Shown: positions 34,057 through 42,131, numbered from the stretch's first letter. The stretch: DNA of 64,000 bases from an uncultured Paracoccaceae bacterium (GCA_947500005.1 CANMQJ010000001.1:1-64000); one strand, 5' to 3'. Notes: generated by a model not told the origin, from the letters alone. Numbers and translations are program-made.

Positions 34057-34386
34057 TCAGGCGACGGAGATCTCCTTGCTGTCCTCGTAGACCGACCCGT
34101 CATCGTCGTACCAGGTGAAGGCGAAGGTGCCGGTTTCGGGCACGGTCGCTTCGAACTGGAAATAAGGGTTGGTCGAGATCGCCGGCAGCATTTCGATGTC
34201 GATCACCATCTCGCCGTTGAACTCGCAGGTGAAGCGGTTGATGATCGAGCGTGGAATGGTGTTGCCGTCGCTGTCCTTGCGCTGGCCGCTTTCCATTTGG
34301 TGGCTGATCAGGGTCTTGATCTCCACCGCTTCGCCGGCGGAGGCGCTCTTCGGGACCTTGACGCGGGGTTTTACACCAGATGCCAT
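34057..34386 (-). CDS. soxZ: Thiosulfate oxidation carrier subunit SoxZ
   Basis: A 109-residue beta-sandwich partner of SoxY (SoxYZ carrier). It matches the family through residues such as VEIKTLISHQMESGQRKDSDG, IPRSIINRFTCEFNGE and FTWYDDDGSVYEDSKEI. There is no signal peptide; it is co-exported with SoxY by the Tat system. AGGAG precedes the ATG. It follows soxY by 36 bases. Confidence 0.96.
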   Translation of the reverse strand: MASGVKPRVKVPKSASAGEAVEIKTLISHQMESGQRKDSDGNTIPRSIINRFTCEFNGEMVIDIEMLPAISTNPYFQFEATVPETGTFAFTWYDDDGSVYEDSKEISVA

Positions 34387-34422
34387 GTCTATAACTCCTG
34401 TTACGTTCGGGAGCGGTCGGCC

Positions 34423-34839
34423 TTAGCCGCCGCAGCCTCCGATGGTTACCTTGACGGTCGAACTGGCCTTGGCGAAGGAGCCGTCTTCCAGCTTCGCGAT
34501 GGCGACGACATCCTGTGTGCCAGCCAGGCGAATGCGGGTCGACGCAGCCTGCGACGCGGCAAGCGGGCCGAAATTGAAGGTGGCCACGCCCGGGGTCGGG
34601 TTGCCAAGCGCCAGCACCATGATCGCGGATGCACCGGGTGCGCTGACCTCGATCGGGACCGTGTTGCCGTTCTCGGCAATCTCAGGGGCGGTCAGCTGAA
34701 CGCCCCCTTCCTTGAGCTCTGCTCCGCCGGTGAAGGCCTGTATCGCCTCTTCGCCCGCCGCGTGAACACGGTAGGGAAGGACGGTCAGGGCCGCTGCACC
34801 GAGGGCCAGGCCCAGGGTATCACGACGTGTGAATTCCAT
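34423..34839 (-). CDS. soxY: Thiosulfate oxidation carrier protein SoxY
   Basis: A 138-residue carrier with a Tat signal (MEFTRRDTLGLALGAAALTV) and the C-terminal GGCGG arm whose Cys holds the sulfur substrate (VKVTIGGCGG). Together with SoxZ it carries intermediates between SoxAX, SoxB and SoxCD. A GGAGAG ribosome-binding site precedes the ATG. It is the second gene of the soxXYZA group. Confidence 0.97.
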   Translation of the reverse strand: MEFTRRDTLGLALGAAALTVLPYRVHAAGEEAIQAFTGGAELKEGGVQLTAPEIAENGNTVPIEVSAPGASAIMVLALGNPTPGVATFNFGPLAASQAASTRIRLAGTQDVVAIAKLEDGSFAKASSTVKVTIGGCGG

Positions 34840-34882
34840 CGGTTCTCTCCTTTGTTTCAGTCGAGCCGCGGCAGCGCGCGTC

Positions 34883-35359
34883 TCACTCTTCCTTCAGGGT
34901 CACCAGGAAGGCGACCACATCCTCGATCTGCGCGGCACTCAGCAGCGGCGGCAGATCCTCGCCCGCGGCCTTTCCGGTGTACCCGTCGCCCGGCCGGACG
35001 AATCCTTCCGTCTTGTAGAAGGCCGGCATCACCGTCCCGTCGAAGGTTTTCTTGGCGTTGACCATCAGCCCACGCAACTCTGCCTCGGACCAGCGGTCGC
35101 CCGCACCATCCAGCGTCGGACCGACCTCACCTTGGAACGGAACATCCGAAAGCGCCGAGATCTGATGACACGCAACGCAGTTGCCCGCCGATTTCGAGCC
35201 CACCACGATCGCGCCCGCCGCCGGATCCCCTGGCTTGCCGGTGAGCGAGGTTTCGACCGCACCGTAATCGTCGAACGAGACCTCGGTGGGCGCGACTTCC
35301 GCGGCATGTGCAACGCCACCGATGAGCGCGGCGGCCAGTGTCAGAGATTTCAGTTTCAT
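34883..35359 (-). CDS. soxX: Monoheme cytochrome c SoxX
   Basis: A 158-residue periplasmic cytochrome with a signal peptide (SLTLAAALIGGVAHAAEV), heme site NCVACHQI, and a C-terminal Met-ligand segment (MPAFYKTEGFVRPGD). It is the small subunit of the SoxAX complex. The track ORF runs 51 codons too far upstream; the ATG at 35359 follows GGAGGAAAC. A perfect inverted repeat matching ATTC-N8-GAAT lies about 100 bases upstream, so this is the first gene of a regulated transcript. Confidence 0.95.
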   Translation of the reverse strand: MKLKSLTLAAALIGGVAHAAEVAPTEVSFDDYGAVETSLTGKPGDPAAGAIVVGSKSAGNCVACHQISALSDVPFQGEVGPTLDGAGDRWSEAELRGLMVNAKKTFDGTVMPAFYKTEGFVRPGDGYTGKAAGEDLPPLLSAAQIEDVVAFLVTLKEE

Positions 35360-35456
35360 GTTTCCTCCCTTGGCTGCCGCACAGTCCGACGAATCCGGCT
35401 GGCGGCGACTTTGCTTGGTATACCGTAGGCTACAGACCCTACCTAACGCAACATCA

Positions 35457-35474
35457 AATTCACGAATGTGAATT
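35457..35474 (-). promoter_or_regulatory. SoxR/SqrR-type operator candidate upstream of soxX
   Basis: AATTCACGAATGTGAATT has perfect 7-base arms (AATTCAC/GTGAATT) and contains ATTC-N8-GAAT, the known pattern for persulfide-sensing ArsR-family repressors. It lies in the gap between soxW and soxX, about 100 bases before the soxX start. Binding by SoxR is inferred. Confidence 0.7.
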
Positions 35475-35547
35475 GTTATATAAATCTGCCGTAGGGCAGT
35501 AACCATTTCCATATTTCTCCTGCCGAACAGGTGCCGGGCATCGATTG

Positions 35548-36126
35548 CTACCGGGTGTTCCCATCGTCACGCTCCCGAATCATGCGGGCATGATAACGCT
35601 GGAAATCTTCCTCGGACTGGTCGAGATACCGTTCTTCCGCGACCCAGGTCAGCAGGTCCAGAGTCGTACCGGGCGAAAACGCGCCCGGCATGATCGCGAC
35701 GGCCTGCTCTCCGGCCCCCATCGAATCGTCAAGCTCGGTAGGGAAGAAGATCATCGTCGGCGTGAACAGAACGCGCCATTTGCGTGTGGCCTCCTTCTCC
35801 GACAACGTCTCGCCATCGGCATCCACAATCTCGATATCGCCGTGAAGGTTTATCTGGATAGGGAAGAACTCCTCCTCCAGCATGGCCTTGACACGCGGGT
35901 CGGGGAAGGTGTTCTCGTGCATATCCCTGCAGTAGAGGCAGCCACGCTGCTCGACGATCACCAGCAGACGTTTCCCCTCCGCCTGGGCATCGGCGAAATC
36001 CTCCTGCAGATCCTTGAAGGTCTCGCGCATCCATTCGGGCTTGTGCAGGCCATCATCGCCCAACGGCGCAGCGTGGAGCGGGGCCGCCAGAACCAGCGCC
36101 GCGATCAAGATCAGTACTCTCTTCAT
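35548..36126 (-). CDS. soxW: Periplasmic thioredoxin-like protein SoxW
   Basis: A 192-residue thioredoxin-fold protein with a signal peptide (RVLILIAALVLAAPLHA) and redox motif GCLYCRDMHENTF (C-x2-C). The cis-Pro region is LFTPTMIFF. SoxW receives reducing power across the membrane from SoxV. It is preceded 33 bases upstream by soxV on the same strand, and followed by the soxX promoter region. Typical length. Confidence 0.92.
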   Translation of the reverse strand: MKRVLILIAALVLAAPLHAAPLGDDGLHKPEWMRETFKDLQEDFADAQAEGKRLLVIVEQRGCLYCRDMHENTFPDPRVKAMLEEEFFPIQINLHGDIEIVDADGETLSEKEATRKWRVLFTPTMIFFPTELDDSMGAGEQAVAIMPGAFSPGTTLDLLTWVAEERYLDQSEEDFQRYHARMIRERDDGNTR

Positions 36127-36159
36127 GTCAACTCCTCCCCATGACCACCGGGCCGAAGA

Positions 36160-36897
36160 TCAGCCCAGGCTCGAAAAGCCGGGAACCCACCGGATCATCG
36201 CGTCAGCGATGAGATTCACGCCACCCGTCGCGATCAGGATAGCAAAGACGATCAGCATTGCCCCCATCCCCTTTTCGACCCATGCGAAAGCGGCGCGATG
36301 GCGCTGCACCCAGGAAAGGAACGGTTTGGCAAAAAACGCAGCGATGACAAAGGGCGCGGTCATCCCTACCCCATAGACGAAAAGCAGGAGCGCCCCGCGC
36401 CAGATATCGCCCATCCCGCTAGCGATCATCAGGATCGAGGCCAGAGCGGGACCCACGCAGGGCGTCCAGCCAAAGCCGAACGCCAAGCCCATCAGATATG
36501 CACCAAGCAGTGTGGACGCTTCGGCGCTGCTCTCCATCCGCGCCTCGCGATACAGCAAAGGGATCCTCACCAACCCGAGGAAATGCAGTCCAAAGACCAC
36601 CAGGATGGCTGCCGCGACATACGAAAGAGTGTCGAGATACTGACCAAAGAGCTGCCCCAGCGCCGTGGCCCCCATGCCCAGCAGCATGAAGACCGTGGTA
36701 ACACCCAGCGCGAACATCACCGCCGAGACGATCAATCGCTTTTGCGCCCCCGGCGCGATCTTTCCGTCTCCGCGCAGTTCCGCCATGCTCAGCCCGCCCA
36801 TATAGGACAGGTAAAACGGGACCATGGGCAGGATGCAGGGCGTAAAAAAGCTCAAAATCCCGGCAGCAAGGGCACCGAACAGCGAAATTTCCAGCAT
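36160..36897 (-). CDS. soxV: CcdA-family membrane protein SoxV
   Basis: A 245-residue protein with six helices and the CcdA/DsbD-type redox Cys motifs: SFFTPCILPMVPFYLSYMGG near residue 20 and FGFGWTPCVGPALASI near residue 145. It moves electrons from cytoplasmic thioredoxin to periplasmic SoxW (and SoxS), keeping SoxYZ active. It starts the minus-strand sox series and is divergent from soxS, with a possible SoxR site in the 99-base gap. Confidence 0.94.
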   Translation of the reverse strand: MLEISLFGALAAGILSFFTPCILPMVPFYLSYMGGLSMAELRGDGKIAPGAQKRLIVSAVMFALGVTTVFMLLGMGATALGQLFGQYLDTLSYVAAAILVVFGLHFLGLVRIPLLYREARMESSAEASTLLGAYLMGLAFGFGWTPCVGPALASILMIASGMGDIWRGALLLFVYGVGMTAPFVIAAFFAKPFLSWVQRHRAAFAWVEKGMGAMLIVFAILIATGGVNLIADAMIRWVPGFSSLG

Positions 36898-36961
36898 GAG
36901 CCCTCGATTGACGCGATATGACGCGGGGTCCGGCCCGTTTCATCCGTCGTGCAGGTTGATC

Positions 36962-36979
36962 AATTCACACATTCAAATT
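36962..36979. promoter_or_regulatory. Weak SoxR-type operator candidate between soxV and soxS
   Basis: AATTCACACATTCAAATT shares the left arm AATTCAC with the soxX operator and fits ATTC-N8-AAAT, one mismatch from ATTC-N8-GAAT. It lies in the divergent soxV-soxS gap, 18 bases before the chosen soxS start. It is a weaker match than the other two sites. Confidence 0.4.
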
Positions 36980-36996
36980 ACATTGAGGATCAACAG

Positions 36997-37389
36997 ATGG
37001 TCAATGGGCACGTCATGAAACTTCGCACGTTCTTTCTAGCTTCCGCCTTGGGCCTGACCGCCCTCGCCGCCTCTGCGGCCGAACTGGTCATGGTCGAGCA
37101 GCGCGGATGCGCCTGGTGCGCGCGCTGGAACGAAGAGATCGCACCGGCCTATCCCAACACGCGCGAGGGGCATTTCGCCCCCCTGCGGCGGGTAGACCTG
37201 CGCGAGATGCCCGAGGACCTGACGCTGGATCGCCGCGTAACCTACACACCGACCTTTCTGGTTGTCGAGGACGGGCAAGAGCTTGCGCGGCTCGAGGGCT
37301 ACCCTGGCCCCGACTTCTTCTGGCCGGTGCTGGAACGCCTCCTCGAAGAGCATACAGAATTCGAAAGCTACGCCGGTCCCGGAAGTTGA
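36997..37389 (+). CDS. soxS: Periplasmic thioredoxin-like protein SoxS
   Basis: A 130-residue thioredoxin-like protein with a signal peptide (KLRTFFLASALGLTALAASA) and redox motif GCAWCARWNEEIAPAY, plus cis-Pro TYTPTFLVVEDG. SoxS keeps the SoxY cysteine reduced. The start is uncertain: ATG at 36997 has GAGG nine bases upstream, while ATG at 37015 (MKLRTF) gives a tidier signal peptide but lacks a ribosome-binding site. It is divergent from soxV and precedes soxR by 139 bases. Confidence 0.9.
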   Translation: MVNGHVMKLRTFFLASALGLTALAASAAELVMVEQRGCAWCARWNEEIAPAYPNTREGHFAPLRRVDLREMPEDLTLDRRVTYTPTFLVVEDGQELARLEGYPGPDFFWPVLERLLEEHTEFESYAGPGS

Positions 37390-37528
37390 TCGAAAGGCCA
37401 CAAGCCCCGCCGGGCAACGCACCGGCACTGGATATGAATATGAGTATCGTGTAACCGGCGATCCGACGTCGCGACGCGTTCACGGTTGATGACGACCCCG
37501 GCGGACCGGGCAACAGGGAAGAACGACG

Positions 37529-37876
37529 ATGGCATTGCCGCAGTTTTCGACCGACATGGCCGAGGAAGAGATCGACAAGATGGTGGACAATGCCACCCGC
37601 GCCTCGAACTTCCTGAAGGCAATCAGCCACGAAGGGCGACTGATGATCCTCTGCCACCTGGTGACCGGCGAAAAATCGGTGACCGAGCTCGAGGAACTGC
37701 TCTCGGCAAGACAGGCGGCGGTGTCCCAGCAGCTCTCCCGTCTGCGGCTCGAAGGCCTTGTCGTTCCCCGTCGCGAGGGCAAGGCGATCTACTATCGCCT
37801 TGCCGACGACCGCCCGCGACGGATGCTGGAAACCGTCTACGAGCTGTTCTGCAACGACGACGGCGCTGCGGCCTGA
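37529..37876 (+). CDS. soxR: ArsR-family sulfur regulator SoxR
   Basis: A 115-residue winged-helix repressor of the ArsR/SmtB family (SARQAAVSQQLSRLRLEGLVVP is the recognition region). Two Cys, at 42 (RLMILCHLV) and 108 (YELFCNDD), match the pair in SqrR/BigR/SoxR that forms a tri- or tetrasulfide bridge when persulfides accumulate and releases DNA. It is therefore expected to repress soxV/soxS, soxX and soxB through the ATTC-N8-GAAT sites. It is not the MerR-type superoxide SoxR. Confidence 0.93.
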   Translation: MALPQFSTDMAEEEIDKMVDNATRASNFLKAISHEGRLMILCHLVTGEKSVTELEELLSARQAAVSQQLSRLRLEGLVVPRREGKAIYYRLADDRPRRMLETVYELFCNDDGAAA

Positions 37877-37954
37877 CATCCCGACCGTCGCCCCCCTCCT
37901 CATCTTGCCTGAGCTCACCTCTTCAGGCATGCTCGGACCGGGAGGTTCCCCTGC

Positions 37955-39013
37955 ATGAACCAGTACCTGAGCGACCATCAGATCGTCGCCGCAGTCGGCC
38001 TGTTCGGCGGCCTGCTGCTGGGCCTCGCGGCCCGGCTGGGACGGTTCTGTACCCTCGGCGCGATCGAGGATCTGCTCTATGGCGGCTCCAATCTGAGGAT
38101 GCGTATGTGGGCGCTGGCGATCGGCGCCGCGATCCTGGGCAGTTTCGGCCTCATGGCCCTTGGTCTGCTCGACCCCGGGCAAAGCTTCTACCTTTCGATC
38201 CGCTGGATGCCGCTGGCCTCGATCATCGGCGGGCTCCTGTTCGGCTATGGCATGGCGCTGTCGGGCAATTGCGGATACGGCGCCATCGCGCGGCTGGGAG
38301 GCGGCGACCTGCGCGCCTTCGTCATCGTGCTGGTCATGGGCGTCTTCACCTATGTCACGCTCAGCGGGCCTTTGGCGCCCATCCGGAACTTCTTCTTCAC
38401 GCAGGTCGAGGTCACGGGCGACGTCCCCCCCGGCCTGGCCCATCACGCTGCGGCGGTCAGCGGCCTGCCCGTACATGTCATCGGCCTCGCCATCGGTACG
38501 GTGATCTGTATCGGCGCGCTGGCCGGATCCACCCTTCGCCGGGATCGCAAGGCGATCTTCTGGTCCGTGGTCGTGGGCGCCGCCATCGTCTCCGGCTGGG
38601 CCGGTACGCAATGGGTGGCCCGCACAAGTTTCGAGGCGCTGCCCGTGGTGTCCCACAGCTTCTCGGCCCCGCTTGGCGAGACGATCCTGTGGACCATGAC
38701 CGGCAGCCTCCGACCGCTTTCCTTTGCCGTCGGATCGGTCGCCGGGGTCTGGGCTGGGGCCTTCATCGGCTCCTCGATCAAGGGTCATTTCCGATGGGAG
38801 GCCTGCGAGGATCCGCGCGAGCTGCGCCGCCAGATCCTCGGCGCTGCCATCATGGGCGTCGGGGCGGTTCTGGCGACGGGATGCACCGTAGGCCAAGGGC
38901 TTACGGCGTTCAGCCTTCTGTCGATCAGCGCGCCGGTAACCTTCCTCGCGATCTTCGCCGGCGCAGCCTTGGGGCTGCGCCAGTTGATCGAGGGGTTCAG
39001 CGCTGCTGAATAG
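37955..39013 (+). CDS. soxT: YeeE/YedE family transporter SoxT
   Basis: A 352-residue membrane protein with about nine or ten helices, the full-length fused form of the YeeE/YedE family. The conserved Cys positions are in AARLGRFCTLGAIED, ALSGNCGYGAIAR and VLATGCTVGQGLTAFS. SoxT-type proteins beside soxR take up thiosulfate or a related sulfur compound. It follows soxR by 78 bases. Its last 17 bases overlap the convergent znuA gene. A split version of the same family occurs at 3520-4379. Confidence 0.9.
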   Translation: MNQYLSDHQIVAAVGLFGGLLLGLAARLGRFCTLGAIEDLLYGGSNLRMRMWALAIGAAILGSFGLMALGLLDPGQSFYLSIRWMPLASIIGGLLFGYGMALSGNCGYGAIARLGGGDLRAFVIVLVMGVFTYVTLSGPLAPIRNFFFTQVEVTGDVPPGLAHHAAAVSGLPVHVIGLAIGTVICIGALAGSTLRRDRKAIFWSVVVGAAIVSGWAGTQWVARTSFEALPVVSHSFSAPLGETILWTMTGSLRPLSFAVGSVAGVWAGAFIGSSIKGHFRWEACEDPRELRRQILGAAIMGVGAVLATGCTVGQGLTAFSLLSISAPVTFLAIFAGAALGLRQLIEGFSAAE

Positions 39014-40010
39014 AGGCCGCGCAGGCCGCAAAGCTCTCGGCCATGTCCGCCAGGACTTGACCATAAAGGGCCGGCCCCGGCTCCCGTCCCGTGCCCAGCG
39101 GATCCAACGTAAAGACCCGCGTGTCACCACCTTCGATCGCCGTTTCGATCAGGGACGGGTTGAACTGCGGCTCCGTGAATGCACAGGCGACATTCGCCTC
39201 GGACACGCGTTCGCGCAAATCCGCCAGCTGCGCCGGGCTGGGATCGCCGGCGTCGCTTAAGGATACGGTTCCCGCGAGCGTCAGGCCAAAGCGCGTCTCG
39301 AAGTACTGATAGGCATCGTGAAAGGCGATGAAGGGGACGTCCCGCATCGGCTCGAGGCGTTCGGCAATCTCCTCTGCCTGTGCGTCCAGTGCGGCGCGGG
39401 CCGATTGTGCATTGGCGCGGTAGCGCTCCGCATTCTCCGGATCCAGGCGAGCCAGTTCCCCGGCCACTGCATCAAGCCAGCGCGCCGCATTGCGCGGGTC
39501 GAGCCATGCATGCGGATCAACGCCCTCGTGATCGTGCCCATCGCCCACGTGGTGCGCCTCGTCGTGACCATGATCGTCGTGCTCGTGGTCCCCGTGCCCG
39601 TGCTCATCATCGGCATGCTCTTCATGCTCGTGCTCGGCCTCATCATGCCCCTCGTGATCGACGCCTGCATGGCTGTCGCGATACATGAGCAGGACAGTGC
39701 CCTCGACCTTCAGGAGTTCCAGATGGCTCGCTTCGCCCGCGAGGTTCTCCAACGGTTTCTCCAACCAGGGCGTCAGCCCCTCGCCCATCCAGACAACCAG
39801 ATCGGCCTCCTGCAAGGCTCTCGCCTCGGAGGGCCGCATCGCGTAGCCATGAGGCGACGCGCCGGGCCGGACGATCAGATCGGGAGTTCCAACCCCTTCC
39901 ATCACCAGGGAAACAAGGGATTGAACCGGCGCGATGTCGGTGGCGACGCGAGGCGCCTCAGCCAGTGCGGGGGTGGCCAGCAGGCTGAAGAGAAGGCAGG
40001 TACGAAGCAT
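38997..40010 (-). CDS. znuA: Zinc ABC transporter substrate-binding protein ZnuA
   Basis: A 337-residue cluster A-I binding protein with a signal peptide (RTCLLFSLLATPALAEA), N-lobe VATDIAPVQSLVSLVMEGV and RPGASPHGYAMRPSEARAL. A long His/Asp-rich loop (near 118-160, HEEHADDEHGHGDHEHDDHG) and VDPHAWLDPRNA follow. These are zinc-ligand regions of ZnuA. The track start is nine codons early. A 15-base palindrome matching a Zur box lies 12 bases upstream of the chosen ATG. Divergent from zur-znuCB. Confidence 0.95.
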   Translation of the reverse strand: MLRTCLLFSLLATPALAEAPRVATDIAPVQSLVSLVMEGVGTPDLIVRPGASPHGYAMRPSEARALQEADLVVWMGEGLTPWLEKPLENLAGEASHLELLKVEGTVLLMYRDSHAGVDHEGHDEAEHEHEEHADDEHGHGDHEHDDHGHDEAHHVGDGHDHEGVDPHAWLDPRNAARWLDAVAGELARLDPENAERYRANAQSARAALDAQAEEIAERLEPMRDVPFIAFHDAYQYFETRFGLTLAGTVSLSDAGDPSPAQLADLRERVSEANVACAFTEPQFNPSLIETAIEGGDTRVFTLDPLGTGREPGPALYGQVLADMAESFAACAASIQQR

Positions 40011-40021
40011 GAGATCATCCT

Positions 40022-40036
40022 TGTTATAATATAACA
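40022..40036. promoter_or_regulatory. Zur-box candidate in the znuA-zur divergent region
   Basis: TGTTATAATATAACA is a perfect palindrome (TGTTATA-A-TATAACA) of the type bound by Zur/Fur family repressors. It lies 12 bases before znuA. A related imperfect sequence, GATGTTATTACATATC, occurs at 40058-40073, closer to zur, so both divergent transcripts may be zinc-controlled. Confidence 0.75.
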
Positions 40037-40105
40037 TTCTATCGACTTGCTATCCGAGATGTTATTACATATCAAGGCCCGATCGCGCCCAAACCCGAGT
40101 GTTTC

Positions 40106-40585
40106 ATGTCCACCATCGGTTTCGACCCGCATGACCACAGCAGTTGCATTGCCGAGGCCATCTCCGAGGCCGAGGCACGATGTGCCGCGCAGAAACTGCA
40201 CTTCACGCCGGTGCGCCGCCGCGTGCTCGAGATCCTGCTCGACCGCCACCGCGCGATGGGCGCCTATGAAATCCTCGAACAGCTTGCCGCCGAAGGGTTG
40301 GGCTCCCAGCCTCCGGTGGCCTACCGGGCGCTGGATTTCCTCGTACAGAACGGGTTCGCCCACCGGGTCGAACGGCTGAACGCTTATACCGCTTGCGCCC
40401 ATCCGACCGAGGATCACATCCCCGCCTTCCTCATATGCCGGTCCTGCAAGGCCGTCGCCGAGACCGAAACCGAACTGAGTCAGGGCCGTCTTGGCCAGGC
40501 GGCAAGCGCCGCAGGGTTTCAGATAGAGCGGGTCGTGGTCGAAGCCGAAGGGCTATGCCCCACCTGCGCCGGAGACGGCGCATGA
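40106..40585 (+). CDS. zur: Zinc uptake regulator Zur (Fur family)
   Basis: A 159-residue Fur-family repressor: a winged helix (LHFTPVRRRVLEILLDRHRAMGAYEILEQL, SQPPVAYRALDFLVQNG), then the dimerisation domain with CxxC zinc pairs (ICRSCKAV and LCPTCAG). It represses zinc uptake when zinc-loaded. Its stop overlaps the znuC start (ATGA), making an operon zur-znuC-znuB divergent from znuA, with a palindromic box between. The start is preceded by a weak ribosome-binding site. Confidence 0.93.
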   Translation: MSTIGFDPHDHSSCIAEAISEAEARCAAQKLHFTPVRRRVLEILLDRHRAMGAYEILEQLAAEGLGSQPPVAYRALDFLVQNGFAHRVERLNAYTACAHPTEDHIPAFLICRSCKAVAETETELSQGRLGQAASAAGFQIERVVVEAEGLCPTCAGDGA

Positions 40586-41328
40586 CCCCTGTCATCTCCG
40601 CCCGTGACCTAAGCGTGCATTTGGATGGCCGCCGGGTATTGCACGACGTGAATGTCGAGATTGCGCCCGGTGAAATCGTGACCATCGTGGGCCCGAACGG
40701 ATCGGGCAAATCCACCTTCCTGCGGGCGCTGATCGGCGCGGTACCGCTGACCTCGGGTCGCGTCGACCGCGCACCGGACCTGCGGATCGGATATGTACCG
40801 CAAAAACTCGCACTGGACGCGACTTTGCCGATCACGGTGCAGCGGTTCCTCTCGCTGCCGCACCGGATCGGCAAGGTCGAGGCCGCCGAGGCGCTGGCCC
40901 GCGCGGGCGCGCCAGATCTTGCAACGCGGCAATTGATGGACCTTTCCGGCGGCCAGTTCCAGCGTGTCCTGCTGGCGCGGGCCCTTTTGGAAAAGCCGCA
41001 ACTGCTGCTGCTTGACGAAGCCACGCAAGGCCTCGACCAGCCAGGCTCGGCCGCTTTTTATCAAAGAATAGAACAGGTCCGGCAGGAAATGGGTTGCGCG
41101 GTGGTGATGGTCAGCCACGACTTGCACGTGGTGATGGCGGCGTCGGACCGGGTACTGTGCCTCAACGGGCATATCTGCTGCCAGGGCACGCCCGAAGTCG
41201 TGGCGGATGCGCCGGAATACCGCGCACTGTTCGGCACCGGCACGCGTGGCGCCCTGGCGCTCTACCGTCACAAGCACAGCCATTCGCACGATCACCCCCA
41301 TGACCACAGCCACGCCGGAACCGAATGA
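40582..41328 (+). CDS. znuC: Zinc ABC transporter ATPase ZnuC
   Basis: A 248-residue ABC ATPase with Walker A GPNGSGKSTFLRAL, signature DLSGGQFQRVLLARALL, Walker B LLLLDEATQGLD and H-loop MVSHDLHVV. The C-terminus is an unusual His-rich tail (HKHSHSHDHPHDHSHAG), which may bind zinc and sense or buffer the ion at the cytoplasmic face. It is coupled to zur (ATGA overlap) and to znuB (ATGA overlap). The track ORF start is in another gene. Confidence 0.95.
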   Translation: MTPVISARDLSVHLDGRRVLHDVNVEIAPGEIVTIVGPNGSGKSTFLRALIGAVPLTSGRVDRAPDLRIGYVPQKLALDATLPITVQRFLSLPHRIGKVEAAEALARAGAPDLATRQLMDLSGGQFQRVLLARALLEKPQLLLLDEATQGLDQPGSAAFYQRIEQVRQEMGCAVVMVSHDLHVVMAASDRVLCLNGHICCQGTPEVVADAPEYRALFGTGTRGALALYRHKHSHSHDHPHDHSHAGTE

Positions 41329-42122
41329 TGCTGGACGATTTCATGATCCGCGCCGCGCTGGCAGGGCTGGGCGTGGCCATTGCGGCCGCCCCGTTGGGCT
41401 GTTTCGTTGTCTGGCGGCGCATGGCCTATTTCGGCGAGGCCACAGCCCACGCGGCGGTGCTGGGCGTGGCGCTGGCATTGGCGCTGTCGCTCCCCATTCT
41501 GCCCGCCGTGATTCTTGCCGCGCTGACAATGGCCTGGGCCGTGACGCTGCTGCGCGGACGCGGCTATGGGATGGACACGCTTCTGGGCGTGATGGCCCAT
41601 ACCGCGCTCGCGGCCGGGCTGGTCGCGGTCTCGCTGCTTTCGGATGTTCGGCTCGACCTGATGGGGTTCCTGTTCGGAGACATCCTGGCCGTGTCGAAAC
41701 AGGACCTTGGCGTGATCTGGGGCGGGGCCGCAGCGGTGGTCGCCCTGATGGCTTGGCGCTGGTCACCGCTGCTGCTCGCCACGCTCAACCCCGACCTTGC
41801 CCGTGCGGCCGGGATCGACCCCAGGCGCGAGGAATTGTGGTTGACGCTGTCACTGGCCCTGGTGGTTGCGGTCGCGATAAAGGTGGTGGGCGTGTTGCTG
41901 ATCGCCGCCTTGCTGGTGATCCCGGCGGCGGGGGCGCGCGGGCTGGTCAGAACGCCCGAGGCGATGGCGATGGGGGCCGGTGCGATCGGAGGGCTGGCGG
42001 CGCTTTCGGGGTTGTGGGCGGCTTACCTGTTCGACACGCCGGCGGGGCCGTCGATCGTCTGCGCGGCCTCTGCGCTATGCCTTGCGGGGATGCTCGCCGG
42101 GGCCCTGCGCGGACCCCGGTAG
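41325..42122 (+). CDS. znuB: Zinc ABC transporter permease ZnuB
   Basis: A 265-residue ABC-3 family permease with seven or eight helices. Visible family segments are PLGCFVVWRRMAYFGEATAH, MGFLFGDILAVS and KVVGVLLIAALLVIPAAGARGL. It forms the membrane channel for the ZnuA-delivered zinc. It overlaps znuC by four bases and ends the zur-znuCB operon, ten bases before the convergent DsrE-like gene. Confidence 0.95.
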   Translation: MMLDDFMIRAALAGLGVAIAAAPLGCFVVWRRMAYFGEATAHAAVLGVALALALSLPILPAVILAALTMAWAVTLLRGRGYGMDTLLGVMAHTALAAGLVAVSLLSDVRLDLMGFLFGDILAVSKQDLGVIWGGAAAVVALMAWRWSPLLLATLNPDLARAAGIDPRREELWLTLSLALVVAVAIKVVGVLLIAALLVIPAAGARGLVRTPEAMAMGAGAIGGLAALSGLWAAYLFDTPAGPSIVCAASALCLAGMLAGALRGPR

Positions 42123-42131
42123 CCTTTTGAA

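Noticed and set aside
33262-35061. Plus-strand ORF of 599 codons opposite soxA, soxZ and soxY
   Set aside because: Antisense shadow; all three sox genes have signatures and ribosome-binding sites on the minus strand.
37529-37876. SoxR as the superoxide-responsive MerR-type regulator
   Set aside because: The protein is a 115-residue ArsR-type winged helix in a sulfur-oxidation locus, with no iron-sulfur Cys cluster.
37088-39130. Minus-strand ORF of 680 codons opposite soxS, soxR and soxT
   Set aside because: Antisense shadow of three well-supported genes, with no family motif of its own.
39540-39670. Repeat array or CRISPR-like periodicity
   Set aside because: The repeats are His/Asp/Glu codons in the znuA metal-binding loop, not spacer-repeat DNA.
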